A DNA stretch of 64,000 nucleotides from Eucalyptus grandis (GCF_016545825.1 NC_052619.1:67714115-67778114), one strand, 5' to 3'; shown: positions 22,354-34,239, counted from the first letter of the stretch. Program-made: numbers and translations. The notes: generated by a model from the sequence alone, not told the origin.

Positions 22354-24055
22354 ATGGCTAGTATGTTAGCACCAGGGCTGATGGAAGGGCAAAGCAATAC
22401 CAGACCACCCTACTTTGATGGAAAGGATTACAACATCTGGAAGAACAAGATGAAAGCTTTCCTACGATCAAAGGATCCTCCGGAATGGGACGTTGTAGAA
22501 AAGGAATTACTCCTACCACTGCATCGGTCTCGAAAGAGGAAAAGAAACTGAAGAATCCCAAAGCGGAATGTCTCGGGAAGAAATAACCAAGAGACGTAGA
22601 CACTCGATGCAAAAGCAATTTACTCCTTATATTGTGCTTTATCACCAACTGAATATAATAGAATATCTTCTTGTGGTACAGCAAAAGAAGTTTGGGACAG
22701 ATTGCATATCACCTATGAAGGAACAGATCGAGTGAAGGAAACAAGAATCAACATTCTTCTTGGTCAATATGAAGCCTTTAGAATGAAACCAGGAGAATCA
22801 ATATCTGACATGTTTAGTCGTTTACGGATATTGTGAATGGTCTTGAAAATCAAGGACAACCAACTTCGATCCCATGAAGGTAAACAAGCTACTGCGTGGA
22901 CTCTCCAGGGATTGGAATAACATAAAGACTTCGATAAGAGAAACGCAAAGAATCATGCCACTATCTGTCGATGAGCTGATTGGAACTCTTCAGTCCTATG
23001 AAGTGGAAAGGATCAATGAAGATGAAGATCCAAAAGGTAAGAAATCCATTGCATTAAAATCAAATGATGATTCCGATGATACAGATTAGAAGATGATATG
23101 GACGATGAGGAGCTTGCTCTCATGATAAGAAGATTCGAAAACTAAACAGAAAAGGAAGAAGGTTCAACTCAAAGAAACAAGGCTTTCAAAGACAGAGACC
23201 AAGTACGGTGATGATGAGGAACCAAATAAAGATGTAGTCTGCTTTGAATGCAAGAAAAGGGACATATCAGACCCAACTGTCCTCTTTTGAAGAAGAAGAA
23301 AGGAAAAGCTGAAAATTTCGAAAAGCTCTCAAAGCTGAAACCTGGAGTGATGCGAGTGTGAAGAAAGTGATAATGAATATGCCAATCTATGTACGATGGC
23401 ACAATCGGACTCGGACTGGATCGGACTCGGGATCGAGACTCGGACAATGAATTTGAGGCAAGTAATTTTAAAATTCCTGTCAAAGTTTCTAAATATATTG
23501 ATGAACTATGCTTTAGTCTTAAGATTTCTCTCAAAAGAATTTCCAAACTGAAAAAAAGAAAACTCAGCTCTAAAACAAAAAGAAAATGTTTTAGAAGAAA
23601 GAGTTAAAAATCTAGATTTGTCTGTTTCCAATCTTAAAGAAAATGAAGATAATCTTTTAAAAGAAAATGCTTGTTTAAAAACAGACTTATCTAATATATC
23701 AAAGAAATTTTCTATGGGGTCTGAAAAACTTGAGAAAATTCTTTCAGCGCAAAGACCTTACTTCAATAAGTCTGGTCTAGGTATGACAAAAGAAACAATT
23801 GCCTTGATTGATTTTCCTAAAGTAAAAGAAAGAATCAAGAAAAGGTTTTCGAGTGAAGTTTACAAAAATCACTTCAAAAGAGTTTTGTTAAACCCGTAGG
23901 AAGAAATGCTCTCAAATGTTCTAAGTGCAACAGTCCGGATCACTTTGAAAAGAGTGTCCTATGATATGGAAACTGTTAAGAAAGTATGGGCTAATCTTTG
24001 TTTATATTACTAACACCAAAGGACCCAAGAAAGTTTGGGTACCAAAGAAAGCTTG
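22354..24055 (+). pseudogene. Copia gag relic
   Basis: It begins at ATG 22354. Early residues 'PPYFDGKDYNIWKNKMKAFL' match the gag polypeptide (UBN2/DUF4219) of Copia elements. A first zinc knuckle starts 'CFECKK' near 23243 but is broken by a one-base loss. It is followed by a Lys/Asn/Glu-rich coiled-coil stretch (about 23540-23790, 'LKENEDNLLKENACLKTDL') and a second knuckle-like 'CSKCNSPDHFEK' near 23920. The coiled coil between gag and the second knuckle is usual in SIRE elements. There are at least five frame breaks, so no capsid protein can be made as written. Confidence 0.75.
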
Positions 24056-27000
24056 AGACTTTATTTTAAATGCGGGTCTGTCAAGAAACGAGGTAAAGTG
24101 GTATCTTGACAGCGGATGCTCAAGACACATGACAGGAGACTCAAATTATTTTATAAAGCTTGCTCAAGTAAATGGTGGAAAAGTTTCATTTGGAGGAAAT
24201 AGCAAAGGAAGTATTGTGGGAATTGGAACCGTGAAAATTGGTACTCTCACAATAAGTAATGTCTCCCTAGTGGAAGGACTCAATTACAATCTTCTCAGCA
24301 TTAGTCAATTGTGTGATATTTGGTTTCAAGATCTTCTTTCAAGAAGGAACATGTTACGGAATCAAGTAAAGACTCTAATCGTCTTTCATGGGTCGAAGAC
24401 ATGGAAATATCTATCTTACGGATGTGAAACCAAATGAATCGCAATGTCTTATCTCAATTCAAGACGAAGCAAACTTATGGCACAAAAGCTTGGTCATGTC
24501 AACATGAAGCAATTAGCCAAAATTTCTTCAAAACAGCTTGTTCGAGGACTACCCATTGCCATACCAAAAGACCGATTCATGCACTCCATGTATTAAAGGA
24601 AAGCATGTAAGAAATTCTTTTAAGCCAATTAATTATGTCTCTACTAATCATGTACTACGGTTCTTTGCATATGGATCTCTTCGGACCAACCAGAACTCAA
24701 AGTATTGGGGGTAAGAAGTATTGCCTAGTAATTGTTGATGATTACTCCCGTTTTACTTGGGTATATTTCCTTGCAAGTAAGTCGAAACCTTTTCGTATTT
24801 TGAAAGATTTGCTAAAATGGTTCAAAATGAAAAAGGATGTGTTATAACTAGTATAAGAACAGATCATGGAGGTGAATTTGAAAATCAAGATTTTACAAAA
24901 TTCTGTGATGAATCGGGCTGTAAGCATGTATTTTCCTCTCCATATACTCCTCAGCAAAATGGAGTTGTGGAAAGAAAGAACAGATCTCTTCAAGAAATGG
25001 CGAGAACTCTTTTAATTGAAAGTAAAATTTCTTCTCGATTTTGGGCTGAAGTCTGTTTCAATGACTTGCTATATCATCAATAGAGTCTTCTTAAGATCTA
25101 TTCTTCAGAAAACCCCTTATAAGTTATTCAAAGAAAAGAAGCCTATTGTTTCATACTTTCATGTATTCGGTTGCAAATGTTTTATATTGAAAAATGCAAA
25201 AGATCGAGTTGGTAAGTTTGAAGAAAGATCAGATGAAGGTATCTTCCTTGGATATTCTACATCAAGCAAAGCCTACAGAGTCTATAACAAGAAGAGCCAG
25301 ACTGTGGAGGAGTCAATGAATGTCAAATTTCAAGACTCAACACAAGATGAATCAAGTCAGACTCATCAAGAAGAGTCTGAACATGCTCCAGACCCTCCAA
25401 AATCTACAACTCAAGAAGCATCTCAGACTCTGGAAAACCAGCTTCAAGATGTTCGTGAAGATCCAAACAAAGAAAGAGATCATCAACCAGACAAATCAAC
25501 GAGTAACCGAAAGCATAAGTCCGGTCATCCCAAAGATCTTATAATCGGCGAAATTAATGAAGGAATTCGCACTGGATCCAAAAGGCGAGAAGAGTCTAGT
25601 GCTTTGTGGCACTCGTTTCGAAATTGAACCAAAGAGCATAGAAGAAGCTCTATCTCGATGAAAGCTGGATTGAAGCTATGCAAGAAGAGCTCGAACAGTT
25701 CAGCATAAATGATGTCCGGGAATTGACATCCAAACCAAAAGGTAAAATTATTGGAGCTAAATGGGTTTTCGAAACAAGATGAACGAGAAAGGAAAAGTCG
25801 TATGAAATAAAGCACGACTCGTGGCCAAGGGATATACGCAAGAAGAAGGAATAGACTATGATGAGACTTACGCTCCAGTGGCAAGGTTAGAAGCTATTCG
25901 ACTATTACTTGCGTTTGCTTGTTATAAGAATTTCAGGTTATTCCAAATGGACGTAACAAAGCGCCTTCCTAAATGGATTTATCCATGAGGAAGTATATGT
26001 GGAACAACCACCAGGGTTTGAAGACCCAAAAAGCCGGACTCGGTCTTGATCGAAAAAAGGCTTTGTATGGTTTAAAGCAAGCACCTCGGGCTTGGTACGA
26101 CAGATTGAGTAAGTTTTTAATTCAAAATGGTTTTGTCAAAGGTAAAGTGGATACAACCTTATTTATCAAGAAGGAAAACAAAAGTTTCTTACTTGTTCAA
26201 ATATATGTGGATGACATTATCTTTGGATCTTCTAATGAAAATATGTGCAATAAATTTTCTAAGTCTATGCAGGATGAATTTGAAATGAGTATGATGGGAG
26301 AATTAACATTCTTTCTTGGTCTTCAAGTAAAACAATTGAAGGAAGGAACTTTTATTTATTAAGAAAAATATGTTAATGATCTTGTCAAAAGGTTTGGACT
26401 GGAAAAGTGCAAAAAGACCGACATACCAATGTCAAGTTCTTTAAAGATAGACAAAGATGAAGAAGGGAAGAAAGTTGATCAAAAGCATGACAGAGCATTA
26501 TTGGATCACTTCTTTATCTTACTGCCTCTAGACCTGATATTTTGTTGAGTGTTTGCATCTGTGCTAGGTTTCAATTAGATCCTAGAGAATCTCATCTCAG
26601 TGCTGCGAAACGCATCATTAAATACGTCGCTTCATCATCAAGCATCGGTCTTTGGTATCCTAAGAAGGGAGACTTTAATCTTCTGGGATATTCAGACGCA
26701 GATCTGGCCGGTTGCAGAGTTGATAGAAAGAGCACTTCAGGAACTTGCCAGTTGCTTGGAAGCAGGACAGTGTCTTGGTTTTCAAGGAAACAAAGCACTG
26801 TGTCTCTTTCAACAACAGAAGCAGAGTATGTAGCTCTTGGAAGCTGCTGTTCGCAAATTCTATGGATAAAACAACAGCTAAGAGACTTTGAAATTGAAGA
26901 CTCATGCACGGAGATTAATTGCGACAACACCAGCGCTATCAACCTCACCAAAATCCAATTCTCCACTCAAGAGCAAAGCATATAGAGATTCGACATCACT

Positions 27001-27158
27001 TTATAAGAGACCATGTTCAAAATGGAGATGTTTCAATTCAATTTGTTGACTCAAAGAATCAAGCGGCGGATATATTCACAAAGCCTTTGGAGAAAAATCA
27101 ATTTGAGTCTATACGATCCAGACTCAACATTTTGAGGTATGAGGATATCAAAGTCTAA
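24056..27158 (+). pseudogene. Copia pol relic: protease, integrase, reverse transcriptase, RNase H
   Basis: The protease active site is 'WYLDSGCSRHMTG' (DSG at 24108-24116). A GAG-pre-integrase segment ('LGHVNMKQLAK') precedes the integrase core: 'HMDLFGP', 'VDDYSRFTW', 'RTDHGGEFEN' and 'YTPQQNGVVERKN' (24660-25080). The RT carries 'ALYGLKQAPRAWYDRL' and the catalytic YVDD at 26204-26215. The RNase H region shows 'DRKSTSGTCQLLG', 'STTEAEYVALGSCC' and 'HHFIRDHV', ending near 27158 with 'ADIFTKPLEK'. All domains are recognisable but lie in several different frames with stops. The order PR-IN-RT-RH is diagnostic of Ty1/Copia. Confidence 0.85.
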
Positions 27159-27596
27159 AGACTCTCAGACTCAGGCTTACAAGACTTTATCTACTGTCTT
27201 GGCTCGAACTTCAGACTGTAAGTCTTTCTCTCTCAAATCTTAACTTGAAAAGGTACGATCATCAGACTGTGTTTAAATTGTTGCTATATTTAGTTAACGT
27301 AAATATTGCATCGATTCATTTTCAAAAAGGTAGTTATTTTTGAAATAGCTATTTTTGCGGAAAAAGTCAGTTATTTTGAAAATGCATATTTTTATTTCCT
27401 TTGTGACGGTTCGCTTACTCTTCTTTTTAACCAAACGAGCACTGTCGATTTCTCTTCACATTTTTATTCACTTTTCTCTCAAAAACCCTAGAAAGCATCG
27501 ATCCTCAATTCCCGTTTGTCTTCTTCGCTCAATCTTCAAAAAGTTGTCATCTTTTCTGGGAAAGTCAAGCAAGGAATCTTCCAAACACTGAGAAAG

Positions 27597-29680
27597 ATGT
27601 CATCTTCGTGAAAGTCCTCAAGAATCGCAAGCAGGGGACCACAGAGAATGAGTGAGGGGCCTACGCACTTCGATCTTACTGAAGATGAAGTTACTCCAGA
27701 TCAGCAATCGAGCCCATAACATTCTCAGCAGCATCAATCTCCTACATCTAGTCCTCAAGGCGGTGTTCATCAGCATCAAGAAGAAATCATCGAGGATGCA
27801 GACCCCGTAAGAGTTCAAAAGCCCGCTTTTATTTACAAGCTATATCGTGCCTTAAAAGGAATTCATACTCCTTTGAACTATGTTGATGAGTTTCTTAGAG
27901 ACAAAGGATATAGGAATGAATATATCTTTTCGCGAAAAATGGAAAGTTTGGGAATCGCTCGTAAAGGGTGGTGAGGAAACCCTTGCAAATATCCCAAGTG
28001 ATCCTCGTGACTAGGGACCGAATCCTGTAGATGGAAATGACGATGACAATCTGTTCAGTCTATTTCAACCGAAAATGGGTATTGCGGCTGAAACTCAAGG
28101 AAAAAGGGGAGATTTGTTCAGATCAAAGGAACAAAAGGATCTGTACTCTAAATTGCTGAAGCGTGGGGTAATAAACCCTAGAAGTGTGGACTTTGATTTT
28201 CTGGATGTTGTGAAAGTGAACTTGAGGGAAAAGTTCAGTTATCTTCAACTTGAAAAGTTTTGCTCGACTAACCGAGGCCTATGCTGAATTGACTACATAT
28301 TTCTATTCAAATCTTAGCTTTTTGGATGCGAATAGACTCTCTTTCAACGTTAAAGATCAAGACTATGTTGTGGATATGGACATGCTGGCAGATGTGTTAG
28401 AAGTTGAGAGAGGCAGATATCAACCAATCAAAGTTTCCGTTGCTGGGGCCACACTTGGCGGTCAAGGGGGGAGAACAGATGAGAAGATCACCTACTCACG
28501 GATGAATGCATTCAACATCTTGCTTCACAAGATTGTGATCAATTGCCTTCGGCCGAAATCAACTTCCAAAGCGATGTTTCAAGCTCCGAGGCAAAGTTGA
28601 TGTATGCCATCCCTCGTGGTAAGAAGTTTTCTCCCTCATCTTTGTTATGTTTCACATGTATAGAGCAGTGATGAAGGACAGAGATCAACTCCCTTACCCA
28701 AGCCTTGTTACGAAGTTATTCGGACATCGAATATTCGGCCTCCGCAAATCTTTTTGTGTTCGATCATGCGATCATATGGTGGTAGGACTGAAAATGGTGA
28801 CCAAAATGCGTCTGAAGGAACTGAGTAAGGAATTGGGGAAATTCAAGGAGAAGACTCCTGCCAAATCTCATCAACTCTCTTCTATTTCTAAGAGAAAAGG
28901 GAAGGAGCCCATGGCTGCTTCATCAAAGAAAAGAAGAGCTCTCCTCGTTGAGGATGAAGATGATGACGAAGACATCACCATCTCTGCATTGGCTTTGAGG
29001 AATTTAGGTCGTCCTGTTCCACAGAAAGAATCGGAACAAAAGTCGAAAGAAGCAGAGGAGAAGGAAGAGGAAGAAAGAGAAGCAAAGGAGAAGGAAGAAG
29101 AAGAAAAAGAAGCAGAGCAAGAAGCAGAGGAAGAAGGACTGAAGAAGAAACAAGAGAAGAAGGAGAACCGAGGAAATCTCTTCTCCACTTGTAGGCATGG
29201 AAACAGGGGAGATTAGGAGAAAGAATGACATCTTCATATCCTGATGCAAGTGAAGGAGTCAGTCGCTCGCCGCGCGAACCCGGAAGATGTTTATGCATCT
29301 CAATTTCCAGAAGAAGGTCATGAAGCTTCATCGCCAAACTGCGAGATTATGCTGATCCACCATCGTGCCGCTATACTCGGATCGAGCCGAAGCAAGTACT
29401 CGGGACCGATAATGGAGCAGATTTTCGGAGAATCATAGATATTCTCTTGGAGATGAAAGGTCAGATTTATGCCTTGGGATGCGAAGTTCAAAGCTTGAAG
29501 ACTGAAAGTCAAGTTTCTTCCTGTTCATTAAATGAAAAGATGCAAGCCCTCTCTATTCAGAATCAGGCCAATGCCAAAAGTGAGGAGGTTGTACAGCTGA
29601 AGGAAGACTTTAAAAGGCTGGAAGGCATTGTTCAGTCTATGGAAGATTTCCAACTTGTCCGTGTTCCCAAGCAATCTTGA
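27597..29680 (+). pseudogene. Extra 3' coding region downstream of pol (plant 'transposon protein'/env-like position), broken
   Basis: Between RNase H and the 3' LTR lies a second coding region in several frames. Segments include 'MSEGPTHFDLTEDEVTP', 'NPRSVDFDFLDVVKVNLREK' (28075-28287) and 'ELTTYFYSNLSF' with 'VVDMDMLADVL' (28250-28600). A basic then strongly acidic Glu/Lys/Ala tail follows (28647-29216), and last comes a coiled-coil-like end (29447-29680). The central part resembles the 'putative plant transposon protein' domain found in SIRE-type elements, where the envelope-like ORF sits. I see no signal peptide or clear membrane anchor, so an envelope function is not supported. Frameshifts near 28260 and 28600 and stops make it non-functional. 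Confidence 0.6.
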
Positions 29681-29708
29681 TTTCATCTCATCCTTTTTAA
29701 ATGATGAC

Positions 29709-29722
29709 AAAAAGGGGGAGAG
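29709..29722 (+). promoter_or_regulatory. Second polypurine-tract-like motif
   Basis: AAAAAGGGGGAGAG lies ~340 bp before the 3' LTR and matches the functional tract at 30046. It may be an auxiliary or ancestral plus-strand priming site. This is an inference from sequence alone. Confidence 0.45.
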
Positions 29723-30045
29723 ATGCATGATTTGAAAACTTTCAATCATTTTTAACTCGTTTGTTGGATTGTGTTTAGCGGTCTGTTTGTTTTTGACAGA
29801 CTTTGACTTTGTTTTGTGTCTGGATAAGAACTGCCTAGACTTGGACTTGACTTTACTGCTTTTATTAATCAATATTGATATCTTATGAATGGCTTAAATC
29901 ATATACTGGACTAACCTATTTTCTGTGGTTGCAGATTCTAGTGTTATTTTATTAGCCATTTATTTCTATAAGATATGCATATGTGGTTGAGAAATGTTTT
30001 GCAGGTCAAAGTTATCCAAATCTGCATGAAGGTTTTGTCACCATC

Positions 30046-30059
30046 AAAAAGGGGGAGAT
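30046..30059 (+). promoter_or_regulatory. Polypurine tract of the SIRE-like Copia
   Basis: The purine run AAAAAGGGGGAGA(T) sits immediately upstream of the 3' LTR start TGTTGGAG. This is the position where plus-strand DNA synthesis is primed. Confidence 0.85.
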
Positions 30060-30948
30060 TGTTGGAGAAATCCTCGTGAAGAGTTTTGAAGTTGACAAAA
30101 CGTTTCCATCAATCTAGTCTGAAGGTCAGCAGACTCTGTTGGTTAAAGTCTGAAGACTTCCGGACAGCCGAGACTCAAGACTCAAAGTCTATCCTCATTG
30201 ACAGTCACTGATCCGTTGAAGAAAGGTTATCCCGAACTGAATGTTTGTTCAGGATTTTACCTTATCATCTGGAGAAGATCTCGTGGTTGGAGAAGACGTA
30301 TCAGAATCCTTTGATTGATCAAGATTGATTCAATGACTGAAGATTCGATGATTATCTAAATATTATGGGAAGGTTCTACTTATGGAAACCAAGATCCTGA
30401 TTGTATGGGCGAACAGGATTGATGGGCTATCAACACGTTCCTTTTATAGCTCGAACAATCTTCCTAATTGATTCCGTCCAAAGGGTAGATTAGAGGAATT
30501 CCTTTGGTAAGTGCCAATGGGTATGATGGCATAAAGGAGTATATAAGGAAGACGTTCTTAGTTGTTCAAGGCGTGCGCGATAGAAGAATTCCAAAGTCGA
30601 AGCTCCTATTTGTTTAGATAAATCTTTTGAGCGAATATTTGTATACAAAAGAGAGTCTATATTTGTGAGAGACCTTGAGGAGGTGTGGGAAAAACATCTA
30701 CACTTGTGGAATCAAGGCAAAGCTGTGCTGTAACTACTCTTTTGATCATAGTGAAATCCAGCTGTGGGCTGTCGGTGCGGAAGAGTGGACGTAGGCTTGG
30801 AAAAGCTGAACCACTATAAATCCTGTGTTCAAATTTCTCTCTTCCTACCTTGATCGTATTTCAATTTGTTAAGAATTGCTTCCGTATATCGACAAATTGT
30901 TTGTGCGCCTATTCACCCCCCCTCTAGGTGTTTATACTAGACATATCA
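30060..30948 (+). repeat. 3' LTR of the SIRE-like Copia
   Basis: It has the same TGTTGGAG start and ACATATCA end as the 5' LTR and the same 889-bp length. It differs from it in small clusters (for example around 30200-30260). It is followed by the ATAGC target duplication. Confidence 0.93.
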
Positions 30949-30953
30949 ATAGC

Positions 30954-31340
30954 CACCATCAACAATGTCAAATCCATACCAAAAATATAAGTTATGGTAA
31001 CTATGAAATTTTATGGGACCATTGTTTACTGTTTTAAAAGTTTAAACTGTTAGATGAAGGCATGATTTAATATTTAAATTATTCTAGCATTCCCCCTCAT
31101 GCTTACTTGGCTCTTTTTTTTGTCTAGTACTTGGCATGGACATATTTAATTAGGGAAAAAAAAGGAGTTTAGAAAGATTCAAACTTAGAACCTCATGCTC
31201 TAATATCATGTAAGATTTTGTGGGACCACTACCAGCTGTTCTAAAATCTTAAGCTATTAGATGAAAGCGTGATTTAATATTTAAATTATTCTAATGGTAA
31301 CTTGGTCATGGTTCCAGTTTCTTGCTATTGCACTAGAAGA
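30954..31340. repeat. Diverged ~75-bp direct repeats in AT-rich DNA
   Basis: 'TGGGACCAYT...TGTTNTAAAA' followed by 'TTAGATGAA' and 'TGATTTAATATTTAAATTAT' occurs at about 31014-31085 and again at about 31220-31295. The sequence is non-coding. The block sits between the Copia 3' end and the receptor-kinase relic. Confidence 0.6.
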
Positions 31341-31350
31341 ATTTCCTTGC

Positions 31351-32935
31351 ATCAGGCCTCTTACATTGTGGCCAAGGGTGACACCTATTCCCCCTTAGTC
31401 AATGATACATTCCAAGCCTGTCCTCTTGCCAGGCTCTACTTGATCAGAACTACCATACAAATGAGGATTTTGTTGTAGTTGCACAGCTAATGGTTCCACT
31501 AAGATACACATGCCCAGGTACCAACGAGAGAGCTAATGGGGTTAAATTTTTGCTTACATATTTGGTGACACTGGGCAATTCTGGGAATTGAATTACAGAA
31601 AGCTTTGGTGTCACTATGCAAAGTGTTATGGAGCAAATACAATGACGGAACCCGATCTAATATAACCTTTATCAAACATTCTCATTCCCCTCACTTGTGC
31701 AGAAGATTCCAAGAGTAACTTCTGCTATTGTCCCAGTGGATATGCCGAAGGTAGGCCAGGAAATTACCTCAATTGCATGCCTGACCGGAAGAAGTTCCCT
31801 TTCAGGCTTGTTCTCGTGATAGGTAGTCATCAAATCTATCTTCTAATTCTGTCCAGCAACACTTCCTGTCTGATTGGAAGAGGCAGTTAGAAAAACAATG
31901 CATCCAATACTAAAGAAAAAACTCGAGCGAGAAATTATTCTAATTGCTTACATGCGTTTTGCAATTTGCACACCACTCTTAGGACTGTTGCACTATCTTT
32001 ATACTCATTTACACCAAGCCTGTTTGCTCTCCGCATCTGATCTGTTAGGCACCTTCTTGTCTAGCTCCAATCCTCTATTTGATGCACTTGATCTCTCTGA
32101 TTCTTCCTAGCTTATAGATTGAAATACAACACGTGAATCTCATTTGCTGTCTATTTGTGCTGTGACTTCATGCACTTCTTCAATTGCAACATGACATTAT
32201 TAAGTCCATGGTTTATTCTCTCCTAAGCTATGTTTTGTGATTGAATGTTGTCACGACTAGCGATGTTGCATTGATGTGACAGTACAGCTTTAGGATTGGC
32301 AAAGTGACAAAGCAGGCAGCAAATTTTATATACGGATGGCTTCTTGTGAATTTTCTCCCAGAGAAAAGTAATGTAGAAGAGAGTTATTATCTACTTCAAA
32401 AAATACATAGGTTGACTTGGGAGAGTATGTAGCATTCTGAAATGCTCCATATTTAGGAATTGTGAAATTGGATTGGTCATGTCAGGCAAATTGTTTGGAG
32501 AATTTTGACTAGACGAAACTAGAATGTGTTAACTCACAGTTTTCTTATAGACTTATTGTTTGCTTTAGATGCTGCCATTGGTATTGGATTCTTGTGTCTT
32601 TTGCATTTCAGCTATTGCCTATGTCTTTCGCATTTCAGCTATTGCCTATACAGATATCTAAGGAAGCAAAGAGACAGAATTGTCAAGGAGAAACTGTTCA
32701 AGCATAATGGTGGTTTGCTGTTGCAACAGAATTTCTCACTTTATGGAAGAGACAGAAGAGAAACAATATTTTCCGAAGAAGATCTGCAAAGCACGAAAAA
32801 TAACTATAGCCGGACCAGTTTCTTGGTCAAGGAGGGTTCAGCACATTTTACAAAGGGATGCTACCAGATCGTACCATAGTTGCTATGAAGAAGTCAAAGA
32901 CCATCAGCAGGGGCCAAACTGAGGCAGAAGAACAC
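31351..32935 (+). pseudogene. LysM receptor-like kinase (LYK4/LYK5-like) pseudogene, truncated in the kinase domain
   Basis: Frames in order encode a LysM-like extracellular part: 'QASYIVAKGDTYSPLVNDTF', then 'AQLMVPLRYTCPGTNE' and 'GVKFLLTYLVTLGN', then 'ESFGVTMQSVME'. Next come a short linker with 'CYCPSGYAEGRPGNYLNC' and 'PDRKKFPF', a hydrophobic membrane segment near 32560-32650, and the juxtamembrane signature 'EKLFKHNGGLLLQQ'. After that the kinase domain begins ('[14 protein letters not shown]', with the ATP-binding Lys near 32890). LYK4/LYK5-type proteins sit at the plasma membrane and take part in chitin perception. Here several frameshifts and stops occur, and the kinase is cut after about 25 residues where sequence with 'AGTGCCATAACTTGG' repeats begins. 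Signal peptide and first LysM are not visible. The ~600-bp spacer at about 31830-32520 has no homologous sequence I could read. Confidence 0.75.
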
Positions 32936-34235
32936 CACAAGTGCCATAACTTGGCACGCCGGGACACTTAAGTGCCATAACTTCCAAACGGTACACTTAA
33001 GTGCCACTTTTTTTCAAGTGGGACACTTAAGTGCCACCTCCGGCGACCCTTGCCGGAAATCATACGTGGCACTATTTTATTACTATTTTTGCCAACGTGG
33101 CTCGCCGGAGAGCGAGTCGGCGCTCGTCACCGAAACGACGTCGTCTCCATAATAAAAGCCCCAAATCTTCCAAAAACGACGTCGTCTCCCCAAATGCCCC
33201 AAATCTAAAACCCTAAATCGGCCAAAATCCCTATTGAAGTGCTCGAATTGAAGTCTCGAACCCTAATTTTCATTTGCCCAAAATTCCTTCGTCGAATCTT
33301 GGAAATGGAGAGCGGGACTCGCAGCGGCGCCTCAATTTCCTCTCATCGAAGCGAAGGAGAAGGCCAACGTTTTGTTTTTGTGGGTTACCGAGTCCAAGAA
33401 GAACATCGTGGACTCAAATCAATCTGGGGAGAAGATTTTATGGATGCGCCCGATATAAAGAAGCGTCAAGTGCAAATACTTCAAATGGATTGATGAGAAG
33501 TTCTCAGGAGCCACGAGGTGATATTGGATCTACTTCATAAAAGACAGCAATCTTCATCTGTGTTCGTGGACAACTTGGACGATGTTGACTCAATGCAAGC
33601 TCAAGTGTCTTGAGTGAAACTTTCGAAGAATGAAGTGTCAATGCACGCTCAAGCATCTTCAACTAAACCTTTCAAGAATGAAGTCCCAATGATGAAGATT
33701 GAACGAAAGTGTTACCAAGCGTGTATTATGGTGTTGTTTTGTTGTCTATTGTACTTTATGATGAAATGTAAAGTACTTGAGAATGAGAAAAGTTTCTCAA
33801 GCGTTGCCATAGTTAAAAATGGTGTTGTTCTGATTAAACGTTGGGTTTTTTCTTTTGAAAGATGCGAAGAAGTTTGTGTTGTGAAACAAGATCATTGTTG
33901 CTTTGTTGTCGTTTGTTGTGGTATGGACTTGCCATAAGTTTACCATCATCTTTCTGTTTTGATGCGTAATCATCTTCCGTTTTTGCAATGCAGAATCATG
34001 TTCTGTTTTGATGCGGACCGACATATACACAAGACAAACATGAGTCATTACCCGAGTGCCATAAGTTGTATTCAGTAATCACGTAAGTGCTAGTCGCGAT
34101 GAAAAAAAGGATCACTTTAGTGTCAAGTTATTGTTAAAGTGATCGGTTAAGTGTCACTTGTAGTTAAAAGTGAACAGTTAAGTGCCAAGTTTTTTAGAAT
34201 AGGATCGGTTAAGTGCCAATTTTTTGTCGGTTTTC
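32936..34235 (+). mobile_element. DNA transposon-like unit with CACTTAAGTGCCA terminal arrays, carrying a GRF zinc-finger relic
   Basis: The left end holds at least three spaced copies of (A/G)CACTTAAGTGCCA (32940-33040). The right end holds inverted-type arrays of 'GGTTAAGTGCCAA' and 'TTAAGTGTCACTT' (34050-34225). The interior includes two 'ACGACGTCGTCTCC' words, an untranslated leader and a small GRF-type gene. Terminal arrays of short repeats around a captured or resident small gene suit a Mutator-like or related TIR element. The exact ends and target duplication are not resolved, because the left end lies inside the broken LysM-RLK and the right end runs into ACC-rich DNA. Confidence 0.5.
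33305..33765 (+). pseudogene. GRF zinc-finger small protein relic (At4g04775-like)
   Basis: A basic run 'SSKRRRRPTFCFCGLPSP' leads into 'RTSWTQINLGRRFYGCARYK'. After a small frameshift comes 'CKYFKWIDEKF', which together give the Cys-x-Cys...Cys...Cys pattern of the GRF zinc finger (PF06839). About 70 codons later a frame encodes 'CYQACIMVLFCCLLYFMMK', a C-terminal hydrophobic helix. Small plant proteins of this type have an N-terminal GRF finger, a coiled coil and a C-terminal membrane helix. The function of this plant group is not established. At least two frame breaks separate the finger from the tail, so it is called a pseudogene. Confidence 0.65.
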
Positions 34236-34239
34236 TGTA

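Larger units (their letters stand above)
21403..30948 (+). mobile_element. Complete Ty1/Copia LTR retrotransposon, SIRE/Maximus-like (9.5 kb)
   Basis: Two 889-bp LTRs (21403-22291 and 30060-30948) start TGTTGGAG and end ATATCA. A 5-bp target duplication, ATAGC, lies outside them at 21398-21402 and 30949-30953. Just inside the 5' LTR is a tRNA-iMet primer site, and a polypurine tract precedes the 3' LTR. Coding order is gag, protease, integrase, RT, RNase H, the Copia order. A further ~2.1-kb coding region follows pol, as in SIRE-type elements. The two LTRs differ by scattered substitutions and small indels, so the insertion is not brand new. Gag-pol is broken by many frameshifts and stops. 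Confidence 0.93.

Noticed and set aside
30046..30948. Whether the Copia 3' ORF encodes a real envelope protein
   Set aside because: No signal peptide, cleavage site or membrane anchor can be read, and the region is frameshifted. Only its position resembles an envelope gene.
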